Position numbers and translations under genes: made by a program
Notes under the pieces: generated by a model
Told to the model about the DNA's origin: nothing
The model's input: the letters and a program-made list of their open reading frames with translations, nothing else
Database searches by the model: none
Assembly (NCBI GenBank): GCA_008015505.1
Contig: SSFR01000010.1
Location: 1-50,955 of the forward strand
Direction: 5' to 3'
From: Pedobacter sp.
Lineage (GTDB): Bacteria; Bacteroidota; Bacteroidia; Sphingobacteriales; Sphingobacteriaceae
DNA: 50,955 nt
Shown here: piece after piece, positions 1-8,605 of the stretch
Position numbering within the stretch: position 1 is the stretch's first letter
Layout: each line of letters starts with the position of its first letter

Positions 1-437
1 AACTTCAACTGCCTCAAAACAAATCCGATAAAAGCCCTCTGGCAAAGTATAACTGTTTAGATAAGATGCACGGTTGATTCCATCGAAATTCAAATTGTCT
101 GGGTTAAAATAGGGTGCCAAATCCCCCAATGATAGCCGCACGGGTTCTCCTGAATTCAAGGTAATAATGGGCAAATGAGCTCCAACTCTACTCGACAAAC
201 GCACCGATGGACCCTCGATCTGCAAACGCAAACGAACATCTGTCGTGCGATAGAAGTCTTGATTGGTGAGTAATACCACTAGCTTTTCACTGCTGCCATT
301 GTACCATTGTGGTAGATTCAGCGTATGTGGTGGGTATAATTGGGTGATAACTTGTACGGGATATTGCTGGGCAATAGCCACTTGAATAGAAAGCAGCACC
401 ATTAGCATGATGCAGCCCAGTAGACGGAGAAGGTTCA
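1..437 (-). CDS. N-terminal fragment of a secreted TANFOR-like protein (runs off the left edge)
   Basis: Reading the minus strand from the ATG at 437, the frame stays open to the window edge (145 codons). It starts with a signal peptide (MNLLRLLGCIMLMVLLSI, then AQQ). The mature N-terminus reads YPVQVITQLYPPHTLNL, followed by alternating beta-type sequence that includes LPEGFYRICFE. As I remember the family, YPVQV-x-TQL-x-PP followed later by LPEGFY is typical of the large TANFOR/fibronectin-like secreted proteins of gliding and T9SS-bearing Bacteroidota. Function is unknown; a cell-surface structural or secretion-linked role is inferred. It is divergent from asd across about 200 bp. The C-terminus, where a T9SS sorting domain might sit, is outside the window. 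The family call is moderate; the open reading frame and signal peptide are directly visible. Confidence 0.65.
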
Positions 438-540
438 TAGTTGGGTAAGAAGATGATTTTCAGTTTTTCATTAAGTAGGCCGCAATGTTAGTGTTTTTTG
501 GAATTATTAGGAAAGCAGATTCGTCAATTTGTATATTTTT

Positions 541-589
541 GAGCTTGTTTAGAGTTCATTTTATGAAATTATAAACTCTAAACAAGCTC
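541..589. repeat. Dispersed palindromic element, minimal copy (arms only)
   Basis: A 49-bp near-perfect palindrome with arms gagcttgtttagagtt and aactctaaacaagctc around a short AT centre. It matches the two ends of the longer elements at 16338, 33005, 37215 and 47284, so it looks like an internal-deletion copy. It lies between divergent genes, so it is not simply a terminator here. A TAnnTTTG-type box (TATTTTTG, 534-541) abuts it on the asd side and would place the hairpin at the start of an asd transcript. Confidence 0.8.
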
Positions 590-638
590 TTTACATTGCA
601 TTAAACAAATGCCTCACGAACTAAAAAATAGCCATTAA

Positions 639-1628
639 ATGAAAGTCGCAGTAGTAGGTGCTACCGGTCTGGTGGGCTCGGTGATGCTACAAGTATTAGC
701 AGAGCGCAACTTTCCCGTAGATGAATTAATACCCGTAGCCTCTGATAAGAGCGCAGGTAAACAAGTTGATTTTAAAGGAAAGAAATATGCAGTAGTCACA
801 ATCGATCAGGCGATCGCGTTAAAGCCTGACTTAGCTATATTTTCAGCAGGGGGAAACACCTCTTTGGCGCAAGCGCCCCGATTTGCTGAGGTTGGCACCG
901 TTGTTATTGACAATTCCTCCGCCTGGAGGATGGACCCAACCAAAAAACTAGTTGTACCTGAAGTTAATGCGCAGGTATTGGAAGCATCCGATAAAATCAT
1001 TGCTAACCCAAATTGCTCAACCATCCAGATGGTCGTTGTATTAAAACCACTACACGATCGATATAAAATAAAACGCGTAGTAGTATCTACCTATCAGTCC
1101 GTAACAGGCACAGGGGTAAAAGCGGTCGAGCAATTAATGAACGAACGTAAAGGAGCTCAGGGACCAATGGCTTACGCACATCCAATTGACTTGAATGCAA
1201 TCCCGCATATTGATGTGTTTCAAGAAAATGGTTACACCAAAGAAGAAATGAAGCTAGTTCTCGAAACTCAGAAAATTATGGGTGATCACTCCATTAAAGT
1301 AACTGCTACAACCGTTCGAATTCCAGTCATGGGCGGGCATTCCGAATCCGTTAATATCGAGTTTGAAAATGAATTTGACCTGACAGAAGTTCGCCACCTA
1401 CTCGAATCTGAGAACGGGATTATTGTTGTGGATGATCCAGCTGGCAGCCAATACCCCATGCCCATGCATGCACATGGCCGGGATGAGGTATTTGTTGGAC
1501 GTATACGTAGAGATTATTCTCAACCCAAAACACTCAATCTTTGGATTGTAGCAGATAATCTTCGTAAGGGTGCGGCCACTAATGCCGTACAAATTGCCGA
1601 GTATATGCTAGCCAAAGGTCTACTGTAG
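639..1628 (+). CDS. asd: Aspartate-semialdehyde dehydrogenase
   Basis: The enzyme reduces beta-aspartyl phosphate to aspartate semialdehyde with NADPH, the branch point to lysine/diaminopimelate, threonine and methionine; it is cytosolic. At 329 residues it is of normal length. The N-terminus carries the nucleotide-binding GATGLVGSV loop (residues 7-15). The catalytic cysteine is C126 within NPNCSTIQ. Substrate-binding features such as STYQSVTGTG and the late MPMHAHGRDEVFVGRIRRD stretch are present. The ATG is followed at once by the Rossmann strand, which fixes the start. dapD at 17445 acts later in the same pathway. dacB follows after 14 bp but has its own promoter-like box. Confidence 0.96.
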   Translation: MKVAVVGATGLVGSVMLQVLAERNFPVDELIPVASDKSAGKQVDFKGKKYAVVTIDQAIALKPDLAIFSAGGNTSLAQAPRFAEVGTVVIDNSSAWRMDPTKKLVVPEVNAQVLEASDKIIANPNCSTIQMVVVLKPLHDRYKIKRVVVSTYQSVTGTGVKAVEQLMNERKGAQGPMAYAHPIDLNAIPHIDVFQENGYTKEEMKLVLETQKIMGDHSIKVTATTVRIPVMGGHSESVNIEFENEFDLTEVRHLLESENGIIVVDDPAGSQYPMPMHAHGRDEVFVGRIRRDYSQPKTLNLWIVADNLRKGAATNAVQIAEYMLAKGLL

Positions 1629-1630
1629 TT

Positions 1631-1638
1631 TACTTTTG
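1631..1638 (+). promoter_or_regulatory. TAnnTTTG -7 box before dacB
   Basis: TACTTTTG matches the Bacteroidota sigma-70 -7 consensus TAnnTTTG and ends only 4 bp before the dacB ATG. If used, it would give a leaderless or nearly leaderless transcript. No convincing -33 TTTG was identified. Confidence 0.4.
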
Positions 1639-1642
1639 CTGA

Positions 1643-3055
1643 ATGAAACAATACCTCGTACTTGCAAGTCTTCTTCTAGTTCATATTGCATCGGCACAAA
1701 CGTTAAAACAAAACCTTGAAAAGGCCTATGCACATTTCGAACAAGACGAACAATTGAATTATGGAATAAGCTCACTGGCAGTAATCAATGCTAGTACTGG
1801 TGAGCTTATTTTTTCAAAAAATGGAACTACTGGTTTAGCCCCTGCCTCTACATTAAAAACAATTACTGCAGCTACAGCCCTGGCACTCTTAGGGGAAAAT
1901 TTTACCTGGGAGACCATATTAGGTTACTCTGGAGACATTGTTCAAGGTACATTAACCGGAGATCTTATTTTAAAAGGGGGGGGCGATCCAACTTTAGGAT
2001 GCTCAAGATATGCCCAAACCACTAAAAACGTTTTATTCGAAAAATGGATCAATGCAATTCGTCAGACAGGGATTAAAAAAATCAATGGACGCGTATTGGT
2101 AGACGATCGCCTATTCGGAACGCAAACTTTACCTGAAGGTTGGATTTGGCAAGATATTGGTAATTATTTTGGGGCTGGAGCCAGCTCCGTTTCCTGGAAT
2201 GAAAATCAATTTGGTTTAATATTTCAGCCTGCCGCCACTACCGGTAGCCCCACCAAGCTTCTTCATTCAGAACCTCAAATCCCTTACCTTAAAATAATCA
2301 ATGAAGTAAAAACAGGCGAGCCTGGCTCAGGAGACAATGTATATGCTTACTCGGCCCCCTATTCTGACATCATTTATCTTAGGGGCACCTATGCTTCAGA
2401 TTTAAAGAAGACCATCCTTATTTCGATCCCAGATCCTGCTTTTGAAATAGCCTTTCGCTTACAAGACACCCTAAAACAATTGGGTATACAAACAACTAAT
2501 ACACCAAGTACCGCTCGACGATTGATTGCAGATCACATCCAAGTTGCAGATAGCTGCAGGATTATTTCTGTTCATCAATCACCTAGACTAAAACAAGTTA
2601 TTGATCCCTTCAATCAAAAAAGCATCAACCTATATGGAGAAATTCTGATCAAAACACTCGCCTGGAAACAAGGTAGAACCATTAGCACAGCCGAAGGAGT
2701 AAACATTGTAAAAGACTATTGGACAAACAAACTAGGCATCAATATCAATGCCATGAATATCACCGATGGTAGTGGATTATCGCCTGCCACACGAATTACA
2801 ACTGAAAGCATAGCCAAAATACTTGCTTCAGCCAAAAATGAACCCTGGTTTAACACACTTTACCAAAGCTTACCAATCAACAATAACATGAAAATGAAAA
2901 GTGGGAGTATTCACGATGTGTTAGCCTATGCCGGATATCAGCCAAATGTTAATGGTACATTTTTGGCCTTTTCATTTATCATCAATAACTACAATGGGAA
3001 CACCGCATTAATACGGCAAAAGATGTTTTCAGTACTTAATACACTTAAGCAATAG
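1643..3055 (+). CDS. dacB: D-alanyl-D-alanine carboxypeptidase/endopeptidase, PBP4 type
   Basis: A 470-residue penicillin-binding protein of the PBP4 (peptidase S13) family, which trims or cleaves peptidoglycan cross-links in the periplasm. A signal peptide ending near IASAQ is present. The active-site SxxK motif is S69-T-L-K72 in PASTLKT. The SxN motif is read as S-I-N in QKSINLYGE. The third motif is KSG in MKMKSGSIHDV, with serine in place of the usual threonine of KTG. Length and motif order fit S13 enzymes. It follows asd by 14 bp, and the downstream inverted repeat at 3098-3143 may end its transcript. Confidence 0.92.
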   Translation: MKQYLVLASLLLVHIASAQTLKQNLEKAYAHFEQDEQLNYGISSLAVINASTGELIFSKNGTTGLAPASTLKTITAATALALLGENFTWETILGYSGDIVQGTLTGDLILKGGGDPTLGCSRYAQTTKNVLFEKWINAIRQTGIKKINGRVLVDDRLFGTQTLPEGWIWQDIGNYFGAGASSVSWNENQFGLIFQPAATTGSPTKLLHSEPQIPYLKIINEVKTGEPGSGDNVYAYSAPYSDIIYLRGTYASDLKKTILISIPDPAFEIAFRLQDTLKQLGIQTTNTPSTARRLIADHIQVADSCRIISVHQSPRLKQVIDPFNQKSINLYGEILIKTLAWKQGRTISTAEGVNIVKDYWTNKLGININAMNITDGSGLSPATRITTESIAKILASAKNEPWFNTLYQSLPINNNMKMKSGSIHDVLAYAGYQPNVNGTFLAFSFIINNYNGNTALIRQKMFSVLNTLKQ

Positions 3056-3097
3056 CTCGTCTCATTCCGACATACTTATTCGAAACAAAACAAACAC

Positions 3098-3143
3098 TAT
3101 GAGTTAAATAAAATTTTTATTAGTAAATTTAATTTAACTCATA
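3098..3143. repeat. Inverted repeat between dacB and doxX
   Basis: Perfect 12-bp arms, tatgagttaaat and atttaactcata, flank a 22-bp AT-rich centre and end 14 bp before the DoxX ATG. There is no clean T-run after it, so it could be an operator for the DoxX gene rather than a terminator of dacB. Only the symmetry is observed; the role is inferred. Confidence 0.55.
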
Positions 3144-3157
3144 AAAAACGAAACACC

Positions 3158-3682
3158 ATGAATCTAATTCAAAAAATAGAGCATTGGGGTGACATGCATC
3201 ATGCCAAATGGCTAGATATTGCTCGTGTAATTCTGGGATTAGTCGTTTTAGGGAAAGGTATACTCTTCATCAGCGATACGCAAGCTCAAATAGATTGGGT
3301 CACACGGAACAATACGTTTGGATTTTCCGGGATGTTAGTTTTAGCCCTTATCCATGTGATTGCCTTTACACATTTAGCTGGGGGTATTTTAATTACATTG
3401 GGTCTGGTCACTCGATTTGCAGTAGTTATTCAGATTCCAATATTGATTGGGGCCGTATTCTTCGTCAATCTAACCCAAGGATTTTCATTATTGAATTCAG
3501 AACTATGGATATCGATCGTTGTGCTTCTATTAATGATCGTATTTTGGGTGATTGGCTCGGGACCCTATTCGGTGGACTCCTGGATGAAAAACCGCAAGTC
3601 TCAAAAAGTAGATAAGCCGAAAGAATATTCAGCTCGGAAACCTATCTCAAGGAAAACATCCCCCAAAACTAAAAACAAATAA
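3158..3682 (+). CDS. DoxX family integral membrane protein
   Basis: A 174-residue inner-membrane protein with four hydrophobic segments: around residues 20-38 (ARVILGLVVLGKGILFI), 55-80, 85-105 and 115-135 (ISIVVLLLMIVFWVIGSG). The early LGLVVLGKGILFISD pattern with a conserved charged residue in helix 1 is characteristic of DoxX. The C-terminal 40 residues are strongly basic (KNRKSQK...SRKTSPKTKNK) and probably cytoplasmic. DoxX proteins have been linked to thiosulfate:quinone oxidoreductase and to redox stress, but nothing here fixes a function. It is monocistronic, convergent with the DUF2795 gene. Confidence 0.82.
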   Translation: MNLIQKIEHWGDMHHAKWLDIARVILGLVVLGKGILFISDTQAQIDWVTRNNTFGFSGMLVLALIHVIAFTHLAGGILITLGLVTRFAVVIQIPILIGAVFFVNLTQGFSLLNSELWISIVVLLLMIVFWVIGSGPYSVDSWMKNRKSQKVDKPKEYSARKPISRKTSPKTKNK

Positions 3683-3740
3683 CCCCAAGATTCCACTACT
3701 GTGTGCACCCCCGAACTATTAAAATAGAATACCCTAATTA

Positions 3741-3962
3741 TTAATATTCATCCTCATTAAAGAAGAAATCATCTTTGGTGGGATAATCTGGCCATATTTC
3801 TTCGATATTCTCATATGGCTCTCCATCATCCTCTAATGCTTGTAAGTTTTCAATTACCTCAACAGGCGCACCCGAACGAATCGCGTAATCGATTAATTCA
3901 TCTTTAGTCGCCGGCCACGGCGCATCTTCCAAATGTGAAGCTAATTCTAATGTCCAATACAT
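3741..3962 (-). CDS. DUF2795 domain protein
   Basis: A 73-residue acidic protein beginning MYWTLELASHLEDAPWPATKDELIDYA and ending in DDFFFNEDEY. The block DAPWPATKDELIDYAIRSG is the hallmark of DUF2795, and this short form is nearly invariant across Bacteroidota. Function is unknown; the strong conservation of a stand-alone small cytosolic protein suggests a core role. It lies between convergent doxX and the cobalamin adenosyltransferase gene, on the same strand as the latter but 79 bp downstream of it. Confidence 0.9.
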   Translation of the reverse strand: MYWTLELASHLEDAPWPATKDELIDYAIRSGAPVEVIENLQALEDDGEPYENIEEIWPDYPTKDDFFFNEDEY

Positions 3963-4041
3963 AATTTCAGGTTATTTAGGTTAGATTTTCGCAAAAGTAT
4001 ACAAATTATACCAATACCATAATAATAGATTTAAACTGTCT

Positions 4042-4590
4042 TTACATTCTCGGTACCCATTGATTTTCAGGAATTTTGCCATCATAACACAGTTTTCTTG
4101 CCAACACAAACAGGAAATCACTCAAGCGATTGAGATAAATAATAATCTCCTCATCTACGAAACTTATTTCTGCTAGGTGTACACAAAGCCGCTCTGCCCG
4201 CCTACAAACACATCGTGCAATGTGGCAAAAAGACACTACCTGACTCCCGCCAGGTAAAATAAAATGATGCAATTCAGGAAGCGCCTCAGTCATTCTGTCG
4301 ATCTGTTGTTCCAGTAGTCCAATATCTGATGTATGCAGATCCGGTATTTTCATCTTTGATTTTTCCGGATCTGAAGCTAATGAAGAACCAATAGTAAATA
4401 AGCGATCCTGTATTTCTTTCAAAAATGCTTTCTGGTCGGGTGTAATTTCATTATCACGAATCATTCCGATATAAGAATTAAGCTCATCCACAGTCCCATA
4501 CGTGTCGATGCGTAAATGATGCTTGGGAACACGTGTTCCACCAATTAAAGAGGTGTAACCTTTATCACCTGTTTTGGTATAAATCTTCAT
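4042..4590 (-). CDS. Cob(I)alamin adenosyltransferase, PduO type
   Basis: Transfers the adenosyl group of ATP to cob(I)alamin to make adenosylcobalamin. The N-terminal KIYTKTGDKGYTSLIGGTRV is the PduO-type ATP-binding loop. TYGTVDELNSYIG and the late RCVCRRAER motif are further signatures. Length (182 residues) is typical. I start at the ATG at 4590; the codon before it is TTG. It is only 12 bp downstream of gatC on the same strand, so plsC, gatC and this gene look like one operon. I see no cobalamin riboswitch upstream. Confidence 0.93.
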   Translation of the reverse strand: MKIYTKTGDKGYTSLIGGTRVPKHHLRIDTYGTVDELNSYIGMIRDNEITPDQKAFLKEIQDRLFTIGSSLASDPEKSKMKIPDLHTSDIGLLEQQIDRMTEALPELHHFILPGGSQVVSFCHIARCVCRRAERLCVHLAEISFVDEEIIIYLNRLSDFLFVLARKLCYDGKIPENQWVPRM

Positions 4591-4602
4591 CAATATTCCA
4601 TT

Positions 4603-4899
4603 TTAGGTATTCTTAGTAATCACTTTAGCGACTCGAAAATACTTATCGTCATGCTTGGGTGCATTCTGCAATGCTTGCTGTACACTTAATTCCATTTTGA
4701 CTTCATCCTCCCTAAAAACATTCACCTCATCAGTCATATAAATCAAAGGGGGTACACCTTCTGTGTTCAGCTCCCCTAGTTTATCCATAAAGCTTAATAT
4801 CTTATTCAAATCGGTTAAGAGATCTTCACGCTCTTCTTCGGCAATATTCAAACGCGCCAAGTGAGCAATTTTGGCAATAACTTCCTGGTCGATTTTCAT
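4603..4899 (-). CDS. gatC: Asp-tRNA(Asn)/Glu-tRNA(Gln) amidotransferase subunit C
   Basis: The small subunit that stabilises GatAB, which converts misacylated Glu-tRNA(Gln) or Asp-tRNA(Asn) to the correct amides. The 98-residue sequence has the expected IAHLARLNIAEEE helix followed by LNKILSFMDKLGELNTEGVPP and an acidic VFREDEV stretch. Its ATG overlaps the plsC stop as ATGA (4896-4899), a translational-coupling arrangement. gatA and gatB are not in this window, which is common in this phylum. Confidence 0.93.
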   Translation of the reverse strand: MKIDQEVIAKIAHLARLNIAEEEREDLLTDLNKILSFMDKLGELNTEGVPPLIYMTDEVNVFREDEVKMELSVQQALQNAPKHDDKYFRVAKVITKNT

Positions 4900-5642
4900 G
4901 CCAACACCTTTTTATATCCGTTAAGTTCCTGATGTAATACAGCATAAACCTGATCGCGCAACGCATCTGCATCAGCCAAAGTTAATCCAGTGGTATCAAT
5001 TGGTTGATGGACACGTATTTCACATGTCCCTGGCCGCGATCCATACTTAGACCCATCGTCCCACATGATATTCCAAGCATTACAAATAGTAACAGGTAAA
5101 ATGGGAACATGGTGTTCAATGGCTAAACGAAACGGCCCATTTTTAAATGGATATAGAACGGGAGGATAGTCATTAGAAATCAGTCCTTCAGGAAATATCA
5201 CCACACTAGTCCCCTGCTTTAAATATTCCCCGGCACGTTTAAAAGCCCGAAATGCCGACATCTTACTTTCCCGATTGACTGGAATATCAATCGTTTTGAA
5301 GTATAGCCCCGTAACAATATTATCCTTAAGCTCCTCTTTCCCAAAGAACACAAAGTCATTTTTCATCAACAGGACCATCGAAGTGATATCTAAATTCGAC
5401 GTATGATTGGGACAAATAACATAGGTTTTTGACCAATCAATAGGAACTTCAAATTGGAATTTGAAAAAAATCCCAGAAATAAACGCACTCCCAAAGCTGA
5501 ACATTTTTCTAATCCTGTTCATGGCTCTGATACTGGATTTTCGCGAATAGTAATAAAGAAAAGGATAAAGCGGTAAAAAACAGCATGCAATACTAACCAT
5601 GTAATAATACCGGTGCAATTTCCTCGTAATGTGCTTCAGCAT
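4896..5642 (-). CDS. plsC: 1-acyl-sn-glycerol-3-phosphate acyltransferase
   Basis: Adds the second acyl chain to lysophosphatidic acid at the inner membrane. The catalytic HX4D box is NHTSNLD, and the second conserved block is FPEGLISN. There is a hydrophobic N-terminal anchor (MVSIACCFLPLYPFLYYY). At 248 residues it is normal in size. I choose the ATG at 5642; the longer frame begins with TTG. It is divergent from trpS with only 27 bp between starts, so both promoters must overlap. The stop codon overlaps gatC. Confidence 0.92.
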   Translation of the reverse strand: MLKHITRKLHRYYYMVSIACCFLPLYPFLYYYSRKSSIRAMNRIRKMFSFGSAFISGIFFKFQFEVPIDWSKTYVICPNHTSNLDITSMVLLMKNDFVFFGKEELKDNIVTGLYFKTIDIPVNRESKMSAFRAFKRAGEYLKQGTSVVIFPEGLISNDYPPVLYPFKNGPFRLAIEHHVPILPVTICNAWNIMWDDGSKYGSRPGTCEIRVHQPIDTTGLTLADADALRDQVYAVLHQELNGYKKVLA

Positions 5643-5669
5643 CCCCAAAAATAGTTAATTTCGCCGCTT

Positions 5670-6665
5670 ATGGAAACTGTTGTTAGTGGTATTCGAAGTA
5701 CCGGAAAATTACATTTAGGCAATTATTATGGGGCAATCAAAAATTTTGTTCAGATGCAAAATGATTATAACTGCTACTTCTTCATTGCTGACTTTCACTC
5801 ACTAACCACCCACCCCACACCGAGTGATTTACACGGAAACATCAAACAGGTGTTAGTCGATTATCTCGCAGCAGGAATAGACCCTGAAAAAGCAACCATT
5901 TATGTACAATCAGATGTTCCAGAAATAACTGAGTTATATCTTTATCTTAATATGAATGCTTACTTGGGTGAGCTCGAACGCAGCACCTCATTCAAAGATA
6001 AAGTGCGCACGCAGCCTGATAATGTCAATGCAGGTTTATTGACTTATCCCACACTAATGGCAGCAGATATTATCATTCATAAGGCAACAAAAGTACCTGT
6101 AGGGAAGGATCAAGAGCAGCATTTAGAAATGACCCGAACATTTGCCAACCGATTTAATCGGATGTACCAAACTGATTATTTTCCAGAGCCTTATGCCTTT
6201 AATTTTTCTGAAAAACTGGTCAAAATTCCAGGGCTTGATGGTAAAGGTAAAATGGGAAAATCTGAAGGAGAGTCTAATGCTGTCTATCTGTCAGATGATC
6301 CCGAACTAATTCGCAGAAAAGTCATGCGGGCCGTAACTGATAGTGGCCCAACCCAGGAAAATGCACCTAAACCAGATGCGATTCAGAATCTTTTTGATTT
6401 AATGAAAGCTGTTTCGACTACCGATACTTATCAGCATTTTGAAACCCAATACAATACCTGCAAAATCCGCTATGGCGACCTCAAAAAACAACTTGCCGAG
6501 GATATTATTCTAGTAACCACCCCCATCCGAGAACGGATCAAAGCGATTATAGACGATGAGTCTTATCTGCGCCAAGTAACCAGGTATGGAGCTGCTAAAG
6601 CACGTGAGAGTGCCTCTAGTACTATCCGAGACATACGTAAAATCATTGGCTTTCGAAACTTTTAG
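5670..6665 (+). CDS. trpS: Tryptophanyl-tRNA synthetase
   Basis: Class I aminoacyl-tRNA synthetase charging tRNA(Trp), 331 residues. The HIGH-like signature is HLGNYYGA directly after VSGIRSTGKL. The KMSKS loop is KMGKSEG. The VPVGKDQEQHLEMTR segment, which contacts the substrate, is intact. The ATG at 5670 is the only reasonable start, immediately before the first strand. It is divergently paired with plsC. Confidence 0.96.
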   Translation: METVVSGIRSTGKLHLGNYYGAIKNFVQMQNDYNCYFFIADFHSLTTHPTPSDLHGNIKQVLVDYLAAGIDPEKATIYVQSDVPEITELYLYLNMNAYLGELERSTSFKDKVRTQPDNVNAGLLTYPTLMAADIIIHKATKVPVGKDQEQHLEMTRTFANRFNRMYQTDYFPEPYAFNFSEKLVKIPGLDGKGKMGKSEGESNAVYLSDDPELIRRKVMRAVTDSGPTQENAPKPDAIQNLFDLMKAVSTTDTYQHFETQYNTCKIRYGDLKKQLAEDIILVTTPIRERIKAIIDDESYLRQVTRYGAAKARESASSTIRDIRKIIGFRNF

Positions 6666-6722
6666 AAAGTCGCTTGCATGGCTTTGTGATTTTTTTGTAG
6701 CTTCATACAGGAGTAGTACAAC

Positions 6723-7352
6723 ATGATTCACATTGCTATCGTAGGAAATATTGGTGCTGGGAAAACCACATTAACTGAATTGCTTTCCCAGTCGCTGGGA
6801 TATGAGCCTAAATTTGAAGTCGTTGACACAAACCCTTATTTAGAGGATTTTTACAATGACATGAAGCGTTGGAGTTTTAACCTTCAGATTTATTTTCTAA
6901 ATAGCCGAATCAAGCAAGTCATAGAAATCCAGCGAAGTGGCCGCCATGTGATCCAGGATCGAACTATTTATGAAGACGCCTATATTTTTGCTGCCAATCT
7001 TCATGGAATGGGACTGATGCCTTCCCGAGATTATGATAATTATCAATCTATATTTGAACATCTTACCTCTTCCATCAAACCGCCCGATCTCTTAATTTAT
7101 TTAAAAGCATCAATACCCACACTAGTAAATCATATCCAACGCCGAGGTCGGGAGTACGAAACTAGTATCCGTCACGATTACCTTTCCAAACTAAATGAAA
7201 AATATGAGAATTGGATTGGAAACTATACGCTAGGCAAACTATTAACTTTAGATGTAGACCATATTGATTTTACCCATAATCCTGATGATTTGGCATATAT
7301 CATTCAAAAAGTTGAAAATGAAATTGCTCATCTAGATCAATCCCGTATTTAA
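6723..7352 (+). CDS. Deoxynucleoside kinase (dGK/dAK-like)
   Basis: Phosphorylates deoxynucleosides in the salvage pathway. The P-loop is G8-N-I-G-A-G-K-T15. The DRTIYEDAYIFA block corresponds to the DRS/ERS substrate motif of the dNK family, and the RRGREYE segment resembles the lid arginines. Its 209 residues fit bacterial dGK/dAK enzymes. Which nucleoside is preferred cannot be read from the sequence. It sits 57 bp after trpS on the same strand and may be cotranscribed with it. Confidence 0.87.
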   Translation: MIHIAIVGNIGAGKTTLTELLSQSLGYEPKFEVVDTNPYLEDFYNDMKRWSFNLQIYFLNSRIKQVIEIQRSGRHVIQDRTIYEDAYIFAANLHGMGLMPSRDYDNYQSIFEHLTSSIKPPDLLIYLKASIPTLVNHIQRRGREYETSIRHDYLSKLNEKYENWIGNYTLGKLLTLDVDHIDFTHNPDDLAYIIQKVENEIAHLDQSRI

Positions 7353-7383
7353 AGTGAGATTGTACACCTACATTTGATTTTGC

Positions 7384-7391
7384 TAAATTTG
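7384..7391 (+). promoter_or_regulatory. TAnnTTTG -7 box before osmC
   Basis: TAAATTTG, 17 bp before the ATG, matches the phylum -7 consensus. A TTG about 22 bp further upstream could be the -33 element. Confidence 0.5.
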
Positions 7392-7408
7392 AGGTTCAAA
7401 TAAGCAAA

Positions 7409-7819
7409 ATGGCAACTATAGAAAGTACATATTTAGGTGAACTACGTTCAAAATCAGTGCATGTTCAATCTGGTCAAAAGTTATTAACAGATGCTCCAAT
7501 AGACAATCAAGGTAAAGGTGAGAGTTTTTCACCAACAGATCTTTTGGCTACTTCATTAGGAAATTGTATGCTCACTGTCATGGGAATTGCAGCTCGTGAG
7601 CATCACCTAAATATAGATGGGACAACCTGTTCCATCGTAAAAGTAATGGCTACAAACCCTAGAAGGGTGTCTGAAATACAAATCGAATTTAATTTTCCTA
7701 AAGAAATAACCTACTCTGATAAAGAAAAAGCTATTCTTGAGCGATCAGCAATAACCTGCCCCGTTGCCAAAAGCGTACATCCTGATTTGATTCAACAGGT
7801 AAAATTCAACTTCACATAA
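7409..7819 (+). CDS. OsmC/Ohr family peroxidase-like protein
   Basis: A 136-residue OsmC-fold protein. The two redox cysteines of the family are visible in TSLGNCMLTVMG and AITCPVAKSVHPD. The spacing and the FSPTDLLATSLGNC motif match the OsmC branch rather than the Ohr branch. Such proteins reduce organic hydroperoxides using dithiol cofactors; the specific substrate is not evident. It has its own promoter box and is convergent with ribH across about 200 bp of AT-rich DNA in which I see no gene. Confidence 0.9.
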   Translation: MATIESTYLGELRSKSVHVQSGQKLLTDAPIDNQGKGESFSPTDLLATSLGNCMLTVMGIAAREHHLNIDGTTCSIVKVMATNPRRVSEIQIEFNFPKEITYSDKEKAILERSAITCPVAKSVHPDLIQQVKFNFT

Positions 7820-8026
7820 TACCCTGTAGTTATTTATGTCCACTTTTTGGATTACTTCCATACGCCGGACATAACTTTGACGAACACGAACCTAGACTCA
7901 AGCTCGTAGCTAATAAAATAAGTACTCCTATTACAAGTGATTTCATACGACACACTATTTTATTTTATAATAAAAATATAGTTAATTATTTGCAATTAAT
8001 AAAAAATTAACAAATAATATATTTTT

Positions 8027-8533
8027 CTACTCTATTATTCTTTCTTGAATTTGACTTACCAGATATGCCATCTGAATAGCTGCAACAGCAGCTTCTTGTC
8101 CTTTATTACCATGTTGTCCCCCAGAACGATCCAAAGCCTGCTGAAGATTATCCGTCGTTAAAACTCCAAAAATAACCGGCTTGTTATGTTTAATTGATAC
8201 ATTGGAAAGTCCTTGAGACACCGCCTGGCAGATATAATCAAAATGACGCGTTTCACCTTGAATGACACAGCCCAGACTAATAACTGCATCTACTTGTCCA
8301 GATTCTAATAATACATTAGCCGCTGTAGTGAGCTCATAAGCACCAGGAACTTGGATACTAATAATATGCTGGTCTAAGGCCCCATACTCTTTTAGTACTC
8401 CATAAGCACCTTGGCAGAGTGCATGAGTCACTTCAGCATTCCACTGCGCAGTTACAATACCAAAACGAAAAGGTTTTGCAGAAGGAATCTCTACATGAGA
8501 AAAGTCTGATAAGTTTTTAAAATGAGTAGCCAT
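8027..8533 (-). CDS. ribH: 6,7-dimethyl-8-ribityllumazine synthase
   Basis: Condenses the ribityl pyrimidine with dihydroxybutanone phosphate, the penultimate step to riboflavin. Key family blocks are present: VTAQWNAEVT, VPGAYELTTAANVLL, and SLGCVIQGETRHFDYI, which includes the catalytic histidine and phosphate-binding GET. I start at the ATG at 8533 (MATHFKNL); the longer frame starts with TTG. The product is 168 residues. It follows the TPR gene by 72 bp on the same strand. No FMN riboswitch is visible. Confidence 0.95.
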   Translation of the reverse strand: MATHFKNLSDFSHVEIPSAKPFRFGIVTAQWNAEVTHALCQGAYGVLKEYGALDQHIISIQVPGAYELTTAANVLLESGQVDAVISLGCVIQGETRHFDYICQAVSQGLSNVSIKHNKPVIFGVLTTDNLQQALDRSGGQHGNKGQEAAVAAIQMAYLVSQIQERIIE

Positions 8534-8605
8534 ATGTCTTGGAAAAAACAAATGGTCGCCAACTTAGAAAAGCTGGCAACCATTTTACAGTTAATATTTT
8601 CGAAG

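Noticed and set aside
3208..3615. Second plus-strand frame inside doxX (135 codons)
   Set aside because: Shadow of the DoxX gene; lacks its membrane segments and any family features.
8534..8605. FMN riboswitch before ribH, and likewise a cobalamin riboswitch before the adenosyltransferase gene
   Set aside because: The gaps are too short and lack the conserved riboswitch boxes.
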